Shown here piece after piece: positions 26,158 to 34,508 of a stretch of 64,000 nucleotides of DNA (position 1 is its first letter; the number at the start of each line of letters is the position of its first letter). Origin of the DNA: Pedococcus aerophilus (GTDB lineage Bacteria > Actinomycetota > Actinomycetes > Actinomycetales > Dermatophilaceae); assembly GCF_039532215.1 (NCBI RefSeq), contig NZ_BAAARN010000001.1, forward strand, positions 1,907,942 through 1,971,941, given 5' to 3'. Both the position numbers and the translations under genes were made by a program. Below the pieces are notes generated by a model. The model was not told the origin of the DNA and did not search any database. It was given only the letters and a program-made list of their open reading frames with translations.

Positions 26158-27069
26158 TCAGTCTCCTGGCAGGGCGGGGATGGACGAGGCGGACTTGGTC
26201 GTCGTCTGCTGCGACGACTCGGGGATGGCGTGGACGACGATCGCGACCCGGCGGTTGCGAGCGCGTCCCTCGGTGGTGGCGTTGGAGGACAACGGGCGCT
26301 GGTCGGCGTACCCGGCGGCCGAGACCCGGGCCCCGGCCACGCCGCGGGAGAGGACGTAGCGCAGCACGGTGGTGGCGCGCTCGGTCGACAGCTCCCAGTT
26401 GGAGGGGAAGTGACCCGAGATCGGGACGTTGTCGGTGTGCCCCTCGACGGTGAGCTCGTTGGGCAGGGTCCTCAGGATCGGGGCGACGGCGTCGAGGACC
26501 TTGCGCCCCTCGGGCCGCAGGGTGGCCTCGCCGGCGTCGAAGAGGACGCGGTCGGTGACGACGTTGACGACCAGGCCGTGGTCGCGGACCTGGAACTGCA
26601 CCGACCCGGAGAGCCCCTTGGCCGCCAGCGACTTGGCGATCTTGTCGCGGATGGCCGTGAGGTCGTCCTTCTGGGACTTGCCCGTGCCGGCCCCGGCACC
26701 CTTGCCCGCGCCCAGCCCGGCATCCGTGCCGGCACTGGGTGAGGTCTTGGGGACGAGGACGGGGACGATGTTCTGCGGGGGGACCGGACCGATGGCCTTG
26801 CTGTCGGGCTGGCCCTGGACGCCGCCGTTGAGGATGCCGGTGGAGGAGGACACGGCCGTGGGCTCACCGAAGTACTGCTCGAGGCCGTTGGACAGGGCGA
26901 TGAGCTTGGCCTGGTCGACCTGGCTGATCGCGAAGAGCACGATGAACAACGCCATGAGCAGGGTGATCATGTCGGCGTAGCTGAGCAGCCAGCGTTCGGC
27001 GTTCTCGTGCTCGGCCTCCTCGTGGTCCTCGGCGCGCCGGCGGCCACCGCCGCCGGGCCGCGAGCTCAC
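26158..27069 (-). CDS. motB: Flagellar stator protein MotB
   Basis: 303 residues from the GTG at 27069, overlapping the motA stop as GTGA. One transmembrane helix contains the ion-binding Asp D33 in LLSYADMITLLMALFIVLFAIS. A Gly/Ala/Lys linker (about 95-135) leads to an OmpA-like peptidoglycan-binding domain (VEGHTDNVPISG, NWELSTERATTVLRYV, GRARNRRVAIVV). MotB anchors the stator to the wall and, with MotA, conducts ions to drive rotation. The ion (proton or sodium) is not determinable by eye. Confidence 0.96.
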   Translation of the reverse strand: MSSRPGGGGRRRAEDHEEAEHENAERWLLSYADMITLLMALFIVLFAISQVDQAKLIALSNGLEQYFGEPTAVSSSTGILNGGVQGQPDSKAIGPVPPQNIVPVLVPKTSPSAGTDAGLGAGKGAGAGTGKSQKDDLTAIRDKIAKSLAAKGLSGSVQFQVRDHGLVVNVVTDRVLFDAGEATLRPEGRKVLDAVAPILRTLPNELTVEGHTDNVPISGHFPSNWELSTERATTVLRYVLSRGVAGARVSAAGYADQRPLSSNATTEGRARNRRVAIVVHAIPESSQQTTTKSASSIPALPGD

Positions 27070-27839
27070 GCCGCTTCCTTGGCCAGGTCCCCGCCGTCGC
27101 TGGCGAGGGCGGCGCGCAGGCGCTTCTCGACGACCCGGGGGCTGGTGCCGGACTGGATCGCCAGGACGCCCTCGAGCAGCAGCTCCATGTGGGCGATCTC
27201 CGCCTCGCTGATGCGCTTGAGCTTGCTGGAGATCGGCAGCCACATCGCGTTGGCGCTCATGACGCCCCACAGGGTCGCGACGAACGCGCTCGCGATCAGC
27301 TCACCGAGCTTCTCCGGCGCGCCGAGGTTGCCCAGGACGTGGATGAGGCCGATGACGGTGCCGATGATGCCGATCGTCGGGGCGTAGCCGCCCATGTCGG
27401 CGAAGAACTTGATGCCGAGCTTGTCACGCTTGCGACGCGTGGAGATCTGGGTGTGCAGGACGTCGTAGATCTCGTCGGCGTCGGTGCCGTCGACGGTCAT
27501 CTCGATGCCGTCGCGCAGGAACGGGTCCTCGATGCTGCGGGCCTTCTCCTCCAGCGCCAGCAGGCCTTCGCGGCGGGCGACGTCGGCCATGGCCACGAGC
27601 TCCTCGACGACGGCGTCGCTCTTGGGCTCCTTGACGGTGAACGCGCGCATGAGCTGCTTGCCGATGATGGCCATGTCGGTGATGAAGCCACCGGCCATCG
27701 CGGCGCCGATGCTCCCGACGAAGACCAGGATGATCGGCGGCAGCAGCAGGATGGACGTGGGCGAGGCGCCCTCCATGATGAGGGAGGCGACCACCGCCAC
27801 GAAGATGACGACGATGCCGAGCAGGGTTGCGATCTCCAT
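27066..27839 (-). CDS. motA: Flagellar stator protein MotA
   Basis: 257 residues with four transmembrane helices. The conserved loop and helix GGYAPTIGIIGTVIGLIHVLGNLGAPEKLGELIASAFVATLWGVMSANAMWLPI is present, and the cytoplasmic charged region before it (about 70-140) contacts FliG. The ATG at 27839 lies one base after the flbD stop. Normal length for the MotA/PomA family. Confidence 0.96.
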   Translation of the reverse strand: MEIATLLGIVVIFVAVVASLIMEGASPTSILLLPPIILVFVGSIGAAMAGGFITDMAIIGKQLMRAFTVKEPKSDAVVEELVAMADVARREGLLALEEKARSIEDPFLRDGIEMTVDGTDADEIYDVLHTQISTRRKRDKLGIKFFADMGGYAPTIGIIGTVIGLIHVLGNLGAPEKLGELIASAFVATLWGVMSANAMWLPISSKLKRISEAEIAHMELLLEGVLAIQSGTSPRVVEKRLRAALASDGGDLAKEAA

Positions 27840-27840
27840 G

Positions 27841-28092
27841 TCACACGTCCGAGTCGGGGACGGCGTGGAGGGTGGCCCGCTGAGAGGGCGAGTGCTGGAC
27901 GAAGTCGGCGGCAGAGATGACCGCGGCGCGGAAGTCGCGCACCTCGGCCACGACCTGCTCGACCGACTCGGTCACCACGTACCGCGTCCCACCCACGAGG
28001 GTGATGACGGTGTCGGGCGTGGCCTCGACACGTTCGATGAGGTCGGGGTTGAGTGCGAAACAGGTGCCGTTACGGCGCGTGACAGCGATCAT
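27841..28092 (-). CDS. flbD: FlbD family flagellar protein
   Basis: 83 residues starting at the ATG at 28092. It has the FlbD pattern MIAVTRRNGTCFALNPDLIERVEATPDTVITLVGGTRYVVTESVEQVV. In Gram-positives this small protein lies beside flgE or motA, but its function is not well defined. It is the first gene of the flbD-motA-motB-fliL unit and has its own promoter and structured leader upstream. Confidence 0.9.
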   Translation of the reverse strand: MIAVTRRNGTCFALNPDLIERVEATPDTVITLVGGTRYVVTESVEQVVAEVRDFRAAVISAADFVQHSPSQRATLHAVPDSDV

Positions 28093-28119
28093 GGTGCGTC
28101 CATCCTTGGGTCCAAACAC

Positions 28120-28140
28120 GCGCAACCATCCGTGGTGCGC
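28120..28140 (-). promoter_or_regulatory. Candidate CsrA-binding hairpin in flbD-motAB leader
   Basis: RNA hairpin of eight base pairs with one bulged U; the loop is CGGA closed by an A-U pair (CCA-CGGA-UGG at the top of the stem). It begins eight bases after the -10 box, so it would be the first structure on the transcript. A second GGA-rich stretch (AAGGAUGGA) lies before the start codon. Confidence 0.65.
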
Positions 28141-28147
28141 ACTTCTC

Positions 28148-28175
28148 TCATCGGCAACCCCGCGGCATACCTGAG
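28148..28175 (-). promoter_or_regulatory. Sigma-28-like promoter of flbD-motA-motB-fliL
   Basis: On the minus strand CTCAG at 28175-28171, N15, then GCCGATGA (28155-28148). The match to the fliC and flgB promoters is base-for-base in both boxes except for the final two bases. It drives the stator module from inside the gap behind flgE. Confidence 0.8.
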
Positions 28176-28247
28176 GTCTGTTCCCTCCCCGCTTTGTGCC
28201 AGTTCCGCGGCGGGTATGGCGCCGGGCACGGCGATGGGCACGGCGAT

Positions 28248-28284
28248 GGGTGGTGGGGCGCGGCTCTCCCGCACCCCACCACCC
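28248..28284 (-). terminator. Strong hairpin behind flgE
   Basis: A 16-base stem with one mismatch (arms 28248-28263 and 28269-28284) and a five-base loop, 25 bases after the flgE stop. A second small hairpin (CTGAGCC / GGCTCAG, 28295-28312) overlaps the flgE stop itself. No T-run, but position and stability suggest a terminator or an end-stabilising element separating flgE from the flbD unit. Confidence 0.7.
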
Positions 28285-28308
28285 GTGGGACCTCCTGAGC
28301 CGACCGGC

Positions 28309-29553
28309 TCAGCGCTTGAGGTTGACCAGGTCCTGGAGGATCTCGTCGGAGGCCGAGATCACGCGGGAGTTGGCCTGGAAGCCGCGCTGGGCGACGACGA
28401 GGTTGGTGAACTCCTGCGCGAGGTCGACGTTGCTCATCTCGAGGACACCGCTGTTGAGCAGGCCGCGGCCGCCGCTGCCGGCGATGCCCACCTGGGGCTG
28501 ACCGGAGTTGGCGCTGTTGCGGTACATCGAGTCGCCGGCCTTCTCGAGGCCACCGGGGTTGGCGAAGTTGGCGACGGCCACCTGGCCGAGCTTCTCCGTC
28601 AGGCCGTTGGAGAAGACACCGATGAGGACGCCGTTGGTGTCCATGGTGAAGCTCTGCAGCTGCCCCATGGTCGTGCCGTCCTGGGTGCGGGCGGCGGCCG
28701 AGCTCTGGCCGGCGTACTGCGTCAGCGGGGTCTGGTCGCCACCGATGGTCATGGTGACGTTGGCGCCGAAGGAGTACCCGGCCGTCCCCATCGCGGCGCT
28801 GCTCAGCGTCATCGTGTCGGTGTTGAACTTCTCCGTCGCCGGGTTCCACGTGAGGTTGGTCGTGCCGACGGTCACCGGCGAGCCGTTGCTGCCGGGGACG
28901 GTGGTCGTCGCGGTCCAGGCGTTGGCGGCGGTCTTGGTGTAGGTGGTCGTGGCCGGGACGGTCCGACCCTGGCCGTCGACGATGTCGATGCCGTGGGTGA
29001 CGGTGGCGCCGACCGCGGCGTCGGCCGGCAGGTTGCCGCCGAGGTCGATGTTCGCGGTCTCCTTCGGGGGGAGCACCTGGCCGAACGGCAGGCGCAGGCC
29101 CGTCGTGGAGGTGTTGGTGTCGATCCGGCCGTTGGCGGCGGGCCACCCCTGGACGGTCGCGCCCTCGGGCGTGGTCAGGTTGCCGAGGGCGTCGAAGGAG
29201 AACGCGCCGGCGCGGGTGTACATCGTCTGGCCGTCGCGCTGGACCACGAAGAAGCCGTCACCCTGGATGGCCATGTCGCCCTGGCGGCCGGTCACCTGGG
29301 TGCTGCCCTGGGTGAAGTTCGTCGTGATGCCGGCGACCTTGACGCCGAGGCCGACCTGCGCGGCGTTGGTGCCACCGCCGCCCTGGGCCGCGCCACCGGA
29401 GTTGCGGATGGCCTGGCTGAGGGTGTCCTCGAAGACGGTCTGGCTGGACTTGTAGCCCGTGGTGTTGACGTTGGCGATGTTGTTGCCGATGACGTCCATC
29501 ATCGTCTGGTGGCTGCGCAGACCGGAGACGGCGGAGAAGAGCGAGCGAAGCAT
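28309..29553 (-). CDS. flgE: Flagellar hook protein FlgE
   Basis: 414 residues. The N-terminal rod/hook signature MLRSLFSAVSGLRSHQTMMDVIGNNIANVNTTGYKSS and the C-terminal SNVDLAQEFTNLVVAQRGFQANSRVISASDEILQDLVNLKR form the D0 coiled-coil ends; the variable hook domains lie between. It follows flgD by 27 bases and is the last gene before a large gap. No separate flgF or flgG is present in the window, so whether another copy acts as distal rod is unknown. Confidence 0.95.
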   Translation of the reverse strand: MLRSLFSAVSGLRSHQTMMDVIGNNIANVNTTGYKSSQTVFEDTLSQAIRNSGGAAQGGGGTNAAQVGLGVKVAGITTNFTQGSTQVTGRQGDMAIQGDGFFVVQRDGQTMYTRAGAFSFDALGNLTTPEGATVQGWPAANGRIDTNTSTTGLRLPFGQVLPPKETANIDLGGNLPADAAVGATVTHGIDIVDGQGRTVPATTTYTKTAANAWTATTTVPGSNGSPVTVGTTNLTWNPATEKFNTDTMTLSSAAMGTAGYSFGANVTMTIGGDQTPLTQYAGQSSAAARTQDGTTMGQLQSFTMDTNGVLIGVFSNGLTEKLGQVAVANFANPGGLEKAGDSMYRNSANSGQPQVGIAGSGGRGLLNSGVLEMSNVDLAQEFTNLVVAQRGFQANSRVISASDEILQDLVNLKR

Positions 29554-29580
29554 GTTCAGTCCTTTGCGGGGTGTGAGGGG

Positions 29581-30051
29581 TTAGGACGCGGAGGGGGAGG
29601 TGGCGGTGCCGACCTCGGAGACGGTGCTGAGCGGCACCTCGGTGTCGTTCACGATGAGCTTCGGCCCGGCAGCGGTGAGCTTGACCGAGTCGACGGTGCC
29701 GCTGGCGGTGGAGCTGCCCACGGAGTAGGTGACGCGCTGGCCCACGAGGGTCAGGGCGTTGAGGCTGTTCTGTCCCGCGATCACCGCGGCGTTCTGCTCC
29801 ACCAGCTCGTGGAGGGTCTCGACCATCTGCATCTGCGCGGTCTGCGCCATGAAGGCAGCGCTGTCGACCGGCTTGCTCGGGTCCTGGTACTTCAGCTGCG
29901 CGACGAGGAGCTTGAGGAACGCGTCCCCGGTCATCTCGTTGCTCGCCGAGCTCGTGGAGGTCCCCTGCGTCGCACCAGCCGTGTTGGCCGCCGCCTGGGC
30001 GTTGAACGCCGCGGCGGTCGCCGCGGGGTTCGAACCGATCGGGATCGTCAT
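29581..30051 (-). CDS. flgD: Hook capping protein FlgD
   Basis: 156 residues, with the conserved FlgD N-domain (EMTGDAFLKLLVAQLKYQDPSKPVDSAAFMAQTAQMQMVETLHEL) and a short C-terminal part (VGQRVTYSVGSSTASGTVDSVKL). FlgD caps the growing hook. The ATG at 30051 lies eight bases after the fliK stop. It is shorter than enterobacterial FlgD, as is common in Gram-positives. Confidence 0.95.
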   Translation of the reverse strand: MTIPIGSNPAATAAAFNAQAAANTAGATQGTSTSSASNEMTGDAFLKLLVAQLKYQDPSKPVDSAAFMAQTAQMQMVETLHELVEQNAAVIAGQNSLNALTLVGQRVTYSVGSSTASGTVDSVKLTAAGPKLIVNDTEVPLSTVSEVGTATSPSAS

Positions 30052-30059
30052 GGACGGAC

Positions 30060-31718
30060 TCACATTCTGACGTCGAGGGCGACGTCGCTGGGCAGGGATC
30101 GGGAGGTGGGGTTCGGGGTGGCCGGACCGGTGTCGGCACCGCGGTGCCCCGGTATGGCGCCGTGCCCGGCTCGCGGTGCAGCTCCGCTCCCGGCGCCGGT
30201 ACCGGAACCGGCACCTGCTTGGCCGAACAGGTCGGGCGAACCGGACTGGACGTCCATGCCCGCCGTGCGCAGACCGGTCTGCTCCAGCTGGGCCCGGAGC
30301 TCGGGCAGGCCCTGGCGCAGGGTCTCGCGGGTGGCGGCGTCCGCGGCGACGAGGTGAAGGGCGACCTCTCCCCCGCTCAGGGTGAGCTGGACCCGGACCT
30401 TGCCGAGGTTCTCGGGCTCGAGGTGCACGGTGACCTGGTGGGTGCCGTCGGGCGCGGTGAACATCGGGGACATCGCGTTGAGGACCTGGGTCTGCGGGGG
30501 CAGCGGCACCACGGGGTTCGCGAGGGGGGCCGTCGTGACGGGGACCGCCGACGCCGTTCCCGTGGTGGGGGCTGTCGGCACCGTGGCAGCAGCGGCGAGG
30601 TCGACACCGGTGGGCACGGCGCTCGCCGGGGCGAGGACGGGGCTCGTCGCGACCGCCGTCACAGGGATGCTGCCGACGGTGGTCGCGTCCACGGACGTCG
30701 TGACCGCGGTGAGGCCGTCGGTGCCGGCCGGGGCGGTGGCGCCTGCGGCGTCGGTGCCGAGTCCGGCCCGCGCTCCCGCGCCGCCGAGGGCGGGCGGACG
30801 GCCATGGACGAGCGTGGGCACGAGCGCACCGTCGCCCTGGCCGCTGCCCGTCTGCCCGGCTCCGGTCCCGTCGGCGCCTGCCTGTCCCGAGCCCGCCGTG
30901 GCGGTAGGGGTGGTGGACGGGCCCGTGGTGGTGCCCTCGGTGGTCGGCTGGGAGGTGGACGTCGAGCTCGCGGCAGCCTGCCCGGCCGCCTGGCCGACGG
31001 CCTGCGTGCCGACGGCCGAGCCGGGGGCGCCGGACGTGCCGGCAGGGGTCGACACAGCGGTAGTGCCGACGGAGTCGGTGGGCGTAGCGGCCGCGTGGCC
31101 GACATCGGTCGCTGCCGAGCCCTCGGCCTGGGTGGCCGGCGCCACCACGGTGGCGGGGGCCGCCGACGCGGCGGTGACCGAGCCGGCGCTCGACGAGACG
31201 CCGTCGACACCGGGGGCAGCGGCACCGGAGCCACCTGCGGGCGAGGTCGTGGGACCGGCGGGCACCGCGCCGCTCGCAGCCGGAACGGTGGCCGCCGACG
31301 CGGCCGAGGACGCGACCTGGGCGGCGGGCTGCTGCACCGGCTGGGGCTCGCTGCCCGAGGACGGCTGCGACGCGGGAGCGACCTCGGTCGAGTCCTTCCC
31401 GGACGGACGGTCGGGACGCTCGAACACGGTGTCCACGACCGGGCGTTGGCTCCGCTCGCTCACCGCGGAGCGATCGCGGGGGTCCGCGGGGTCGCTGCGC
31501 TCGTGCACCTGGCGCTCGTGCACGGGGCGCTCGTGCACGGGGCGCTCGTGCACGGGGCGGGGGTGCGTCGAGCGGGTCTGGCCCGGGCGGCCGGAGTCGA
31601 GCTGGGAGCGGATGGCGACCTCGAAGCTCGCCCCGTCGTCCGAGGCGGCACTGCGCCCGCCGGGCTTCGCGGGGGCCACCGCGGCAGGTGCCGGGATGGT
31701 CACGTCGACGCGACTCAT
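30060..31718 (-). CDS. fliK: Flagellar hook-length control protein FliK
   Basis: 552 residues, mostly low-complexity Ala/Thr/Pro/Val ruler sequence, ending in a Flg_hook domain (about 435-505: QVTVHLEPENLGKVRVQLTLSGGEVALHLVAADAATRETLRQGLPELRAQLEQTGLR). A short HERPV repeat (four units, 15-base DNA period) lies near residue 55. It overlaps the upstream NlpC/P60-SLT gene by four bases. FliK measures hook length and triggers FlhB switching. Confidence 0.9.
   Translation of the reverse strand: MSRVDVTIPAPAAVAPAKPGGRSAASDDGASFEVAIRSQLDSGRPGQTRSTHPRPVHERPVHERPVHERQVHERSDPADPRDRSAVSERSQRPVVDTVFERPDRPSGKDSTEVAPASQPSSGSEPQPVQQPAAQVASSAASAATVPAASGAVPAGPTTSPAGGSGAAAPGVDGVSSSAGSVTAASAAPATVVAPATQAEGSAATDVGHAAATPTDSVGTTAVSTPAGTSGAPGSAVGTQAVGQAAGQAAASSTSTSQPTTEGTTTGPSTTPTATAGSGQAGADGTGAGQTGSGQGDGALVPTLVHGRPPALGGAGARAGLGTDAAGATAPAGTDGLTAVTTSVDATTVGSIPVTAVATSPVLAPASAVPTGVDLAAAATVPTAPTTGTASAVPVTTAPLANPVVPLPPQTQVLNAMSPMFTAPDGTHQVTVHLEPENLGKVRVQLTLSGGEVALHLVAADAATRETLRQGLPELRAQLEQTGLRTAGMDVQSGSPDLFGQAGAGSGTGAGSGAAPRAGHGAIPGHRGADTGPATPNPTSRSLPSDVALDVRM
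31500..31559. repeat. 15-base tandem repeat in fliK
   Basis: Four tandem copies of CTCGTGCACGGGGCG (the first with CTGG for GGGG), encoding HERPV/HERQV repeats on the minus strand. In-frame copy-number changes would alter FliK length by five residues. Confidence 0.9.
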
Positions 31719-32788
31719 GCCGCTCCTCCCATGTAGCCGATGACCTTCTGGACGTACTGCTGGGTCTCCCGGTAGGGCGGGACACCGCCGTAGCGCTGCA
31801 CCGCACCCGGGCCGGCGTTGTAGGCGGCGAGCGCCAGGGACGTCGAACCGAACCTGTCGAGGTGGCTGGCGAGCAGGCGGGCCGCACCGTCGATCGCCTG
31901 CGCCGGGTTGCGCGGGTCCACGCCGAGGCCGCGGGCGGTGGCCGGCATGATCTGCATGAGCCCGATGGCCCCGGCGTGGCTGACCGCGGAGGGGTTGAAG
32001 CCGCTCTCCGCCTTGGCGACCGAGGTGAGCAGGGCGACCGGGACGTCATACCGCTGCGCGGCACTGGCGAACAGGCTGCGGAACTGTGCGGGCACGTCGG
32101 AGGCCACACCACGCGTCGAGACGCCGGTCGCGGAAGACGCGGCGGAGGCAGCCGCCGAGGTCGTGAACGACTGCTCGGCGGGGGCGGCGATGCGACGGAT
32201 GGCCGTGGGGGTCTTGTAGACGTCCTGGATCTTGACGTCCTGGCCGGCCCGGGGGGCGACGAGCATCTTGTGGTCGCCCACGTAGATGCCGATGTGGTCC
32301 ACCGGGCTGCCGAAGGCGAGGAGGTCGCCCGGCTGGGCCTGGTCGAGGCTGGGGACCGCGGTGCCCATCCGCGCCTGGTCGGCGGCGACCCGCGGCAGGC
32401 GCACACCCACGTCGGCGAAGGCCCGCTGCACGAGGCCGGAGCAGTCCAGGCCCTTGGCCGGGTCGGTGCCGCCCCAGACGTAGGGGACGCCGAGGTACTT
32501 CTTGCCGGCCTCGACGGCGCGCGCGCCGACGTCACCGCTGGTGCTCGTGGTCGGGAAGCTCTGGACCCCCTGCGACTGAAGGGCTTTCGCCTGGTCCAGG
32601 ACGGTGCCCAGCACCTGGTCGAAGGACGCCGGGGCCGAGCCCGACGTGGTGGTCGCCGAGCTGGTCCCGGCTGCGGCGCTGGTGCTCGCCGCGCTCGAGG
32701 TGGAGGTGGGGGCCACGACGGTGAACCGGCTCTGGATGGCGGCGATGCGGGCGAGGGCGCCCGCGGGGCCGACGGTGTCGATGCTCAT
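31715..32788 (-). CDS. NlpC/P60 plus lytic transglycosylase fusion in flagellar operon
   Basis: 357 residues. After a Ser/Thr-rich start, an NlpC/P60 domain (about 88-190) has C116 in GLDCSGLV and H165 in DHIGIYVG; a goose-lysozyme-type SLT domain (about 232-357) has the catalytic E261 in AKAESGFNPSAVSHAGAIGLMQIMPATARGLG and AAYNAGPGAVQRYGGVPPY. No signal peptide is evident; export through the flagellar apparatus is possible. It overlaps both fliJ and fliK by four bases. It likely opens the wall for the rod, the role of FlgJ elsewhere; the two-activity combination in the basal-body operon is notable. Confidence 0.9.
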   Translation of the reverse strand: MSIDTVGPAGALARIAAIQSRFTVVAPTSTSSAASTSAAAGTSSATTTSGSAPASFDQVLGTVLDQAKALQSQGVQSFPTTSTSGDVGARAVEAGKKYLGVPYVWGGTDPAKGLDCSGLVQRAFADVGVRLPRVAADQARMGTAVPSLDQAQPGDLLAFGSPVDHIGIYVGDHKMLVAPRAGQDVKIQDVYKTPTAIRRIAAPAEQSFTTSAAASAASSATGVSTRGVASDVPAQFRSLFASAAQRYDVPVALLTSVAKAESGFNPSAVSHAGAIGLMQIMPATARGLGVDPRNPAQAIDGAARLLASHLDRFGSTSLALAAYNAGPGAVQRYGGVPPYRETQQYVQKVIGYMGGAA

Positions 32789-33213
32789 GCCAGCACCCGC
32801 TTCAGCGCGCCGGCGCTCTCCTCGGCAGCTCGCTGGTCGGAGGCGAGCAGCTCGCGCAGGGCGATGAAGTCCTCGCGCTCGACGAGGCGCTCGAGGCCCG
32901 ACGTGCGGGTCATCGCCTCGGTGAGCAGGGCACGGGCACGGTCGGACTCGCCCACGGCCATCTCGTGTCGGCTGCTGGTCACGGCGACCTGCTCGGCGCG
33001 ACCACTGGCGAGGGCGCGGGCGGCGACGAACGCCGCTGCACCGACCACCCGGGGGGACGCGTCGACGTCGGCGTACCGCTGGCGGGCGGCGTCCGCGTGG
33101 CCCTCGGCAACGGCGGCGTCGGCGAGCGCCCGGGCGAGGTCCGCCTGACGGCGCTCCTCCTGGATCTTTCGCACCTTCAGCACGACGGCAAGGCGGTCAC
33201 GGCGGGCACTCAC
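32785..33213 (-). CDS. fliJ: Flagellar protein FliJ
   Basis: 142 residues from the GTG at 33213, overlapping the fliI stop as GTGA. The sequence is charged and almost entirely helical (VRKIQEERRQADLARALADAAVAEGHADAARQRYADV), with coiled-coil character expected for FliJ, the stalk of the FliI ATPase. Low sequence conservation of the family means the call rests mainly on position between fliI and the muramidase gene. Confidence 0.8.
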   Translation of the reverse strand: MSARRDRLAVVLKVRKIQEERRQADLARALADAAVAEGHADAARQRYADVDASPRVVGAAAFVAARALASGRAEQVAVTSSRHEMAVGESDRARALLTEAMTRTSGLERLVEREDFIALRELLASDQRAAEESAGALKRVLA

Positions 33214-34508
33214 AGCGCACCTGCCAGCTGGTGCAGGGCCGACCAGCTCTGGCCGAGGTCGGCGATGTCGTCGAGGTCCTGGCGCAGGAACAGGTCGATC
33301 GGGGCCGAGAACTGCAGGGCACGGTCGACCAGCGGGTTGCTCCCGGCGACGTAGGCACCGATCTCGACGAGGTCCTTGGCGTCGCGGCGGGCTGCGAGCA
33401 GCTGGCGCAGCGAGGAGACCGCGGCGCGCTGCGGGCCGTCGGTGAGGGCGCGGGTGGTGCGCGACACGGACTCGAGCACGTCGATGCAGGGGAAGTGGCC
33501 CGAGGTCGCGAGGCGGCGGTCGAGGACGATGTGGCCGTCGAGGATGGAGCGGACCGAGTCGGCGACCGGGTCGTTCATGTCGTCGCCCTCGACGAGGACG
33601 GTGTAGAGGCCCGTGATGCTGCCCGTGTGCGAGGTGCCCGCACGCTCGAGCAGGCGCGGCAGCAGCCCGAACACCGACGGCGGGTAGCCCCGGGTGGCCG
33701 GCGGCTCGCCGGCCGCGAGGCCGACCTCGCGCTGGGCCATGGCGACACGGGTGACGCTGTCCATGCAGAGCAGGACGTCCTGGCCCTGGTCGCGGAACCA
33801 CTCGGCGATGCGGGTGGCGGTGAAGGCCGCGTGGAGGCGCACGAGCGCGGGCTCGTCGGAGGTCGCCACGACGACGACCGCGCGGGCCAGGCCCTCGGGT
33901 CCGAGGTCGTGCTCGACGAACTCGCGGACCTCACGGCCCCGCTCGCCGACCAGGGCCAGCACGCAGACCGGGGCCTCGGTGCCGCGGACCATCATCGAGA
34001 GCAGGCTCGACTTGCCGACGCCGGAGCCGGCGAAGATGCCCATGCGCTGCCCGCGCCCGCAGGGCACGAGGGTGTCGATGGCGCGGATGCCGAGGCCGAG
34101 CTGGGTGTCGATCCGGTCGCGGGTCATCGCCGGCGGCGGCGTGCCGTCGGAGGTCTCCCACGTCACGTCGGTGAGCTCGGGGCCACCGTCGATCGGGCGA
34201 CCGAGCGCGTCCACGACCCGACCGATGAGCCCGGCGCCGACAGGGACCCGCAGGGGGCCACCGGTCGAGGCGACGACCGCACCGCGGCGCACACCGCGCA
34301 GGTCGGAGACGGGCAGGCAGCGGGCGGCGTCGCCGTCGAGGGCGACGACCTCGGCGAGGATCGGTCCCTGGTCGCCCATGACCTCGACGGCCTCGCCGAC
34401 TGCGACGTCGAGGCCGGAGACCTCGATGCCGACACCGAGGGCGCGGGTGACGCGGCCGGTGACGCGCGGGCGGGCCGCGCGCAGGATGTCGTGGAGCACG
34501 GCGGTCAT
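33210..34508 (-). CDS. fliI: Flagellum-specific ATPase FliI
   Basis: 432 residues. Walker A is GSGVGKSS (161-168). Also visible are ALVGERGREVREFVEHDLG, Walker B VLLCMDSVTRVAMAQREVGLAAGEPPATRGYPPSVF, and the ITGLYTVLVEGDDMNDPVADSVRSILDGHIVLDR segment shared with F1-beta. FliI energises export substrate release with FliH and FliJ. The start at 34508 overlaps the fliH stop by four bases. Confidence 0.97.
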   Translation of the reverse strand: MTAVLHDILRAARPRVTGRVTRALGVGIEVSGLDVAVGEAVEVMGDQGPILAEVVALDGDAARCLPVSDLRGVRRGAVVASTGGPLRVPVGAGLIGRVVDALGRPIDGGPELTDVTWETSDGTPPPAMTRDRIDTQLGLGIRAIDTLVPCGRGQRMGIFAGSGVGKSSLLSMMVRGTEAPVCVLALVGERGREVREFVEHDLGPEGLARAVVVVATSDEPALVRLHAAFTATRIAEWFRDQGQDVLLCMDSVTRVAMAQREVGLAAGEPPATRGYPPSVFGLLPRLLERAGTSHTGSITGLYTVLVEGDDMNDPVADSVRSILDGHIVLDRRLATSGHFPCIDVLESVSRTTRALTDGPQRAAVSSLRQLLAARRDAKDLVEIGAYVAGSNPLVDRALQFSAPIDLFLRQDLDDIADLGQSWSALHQLAGAL

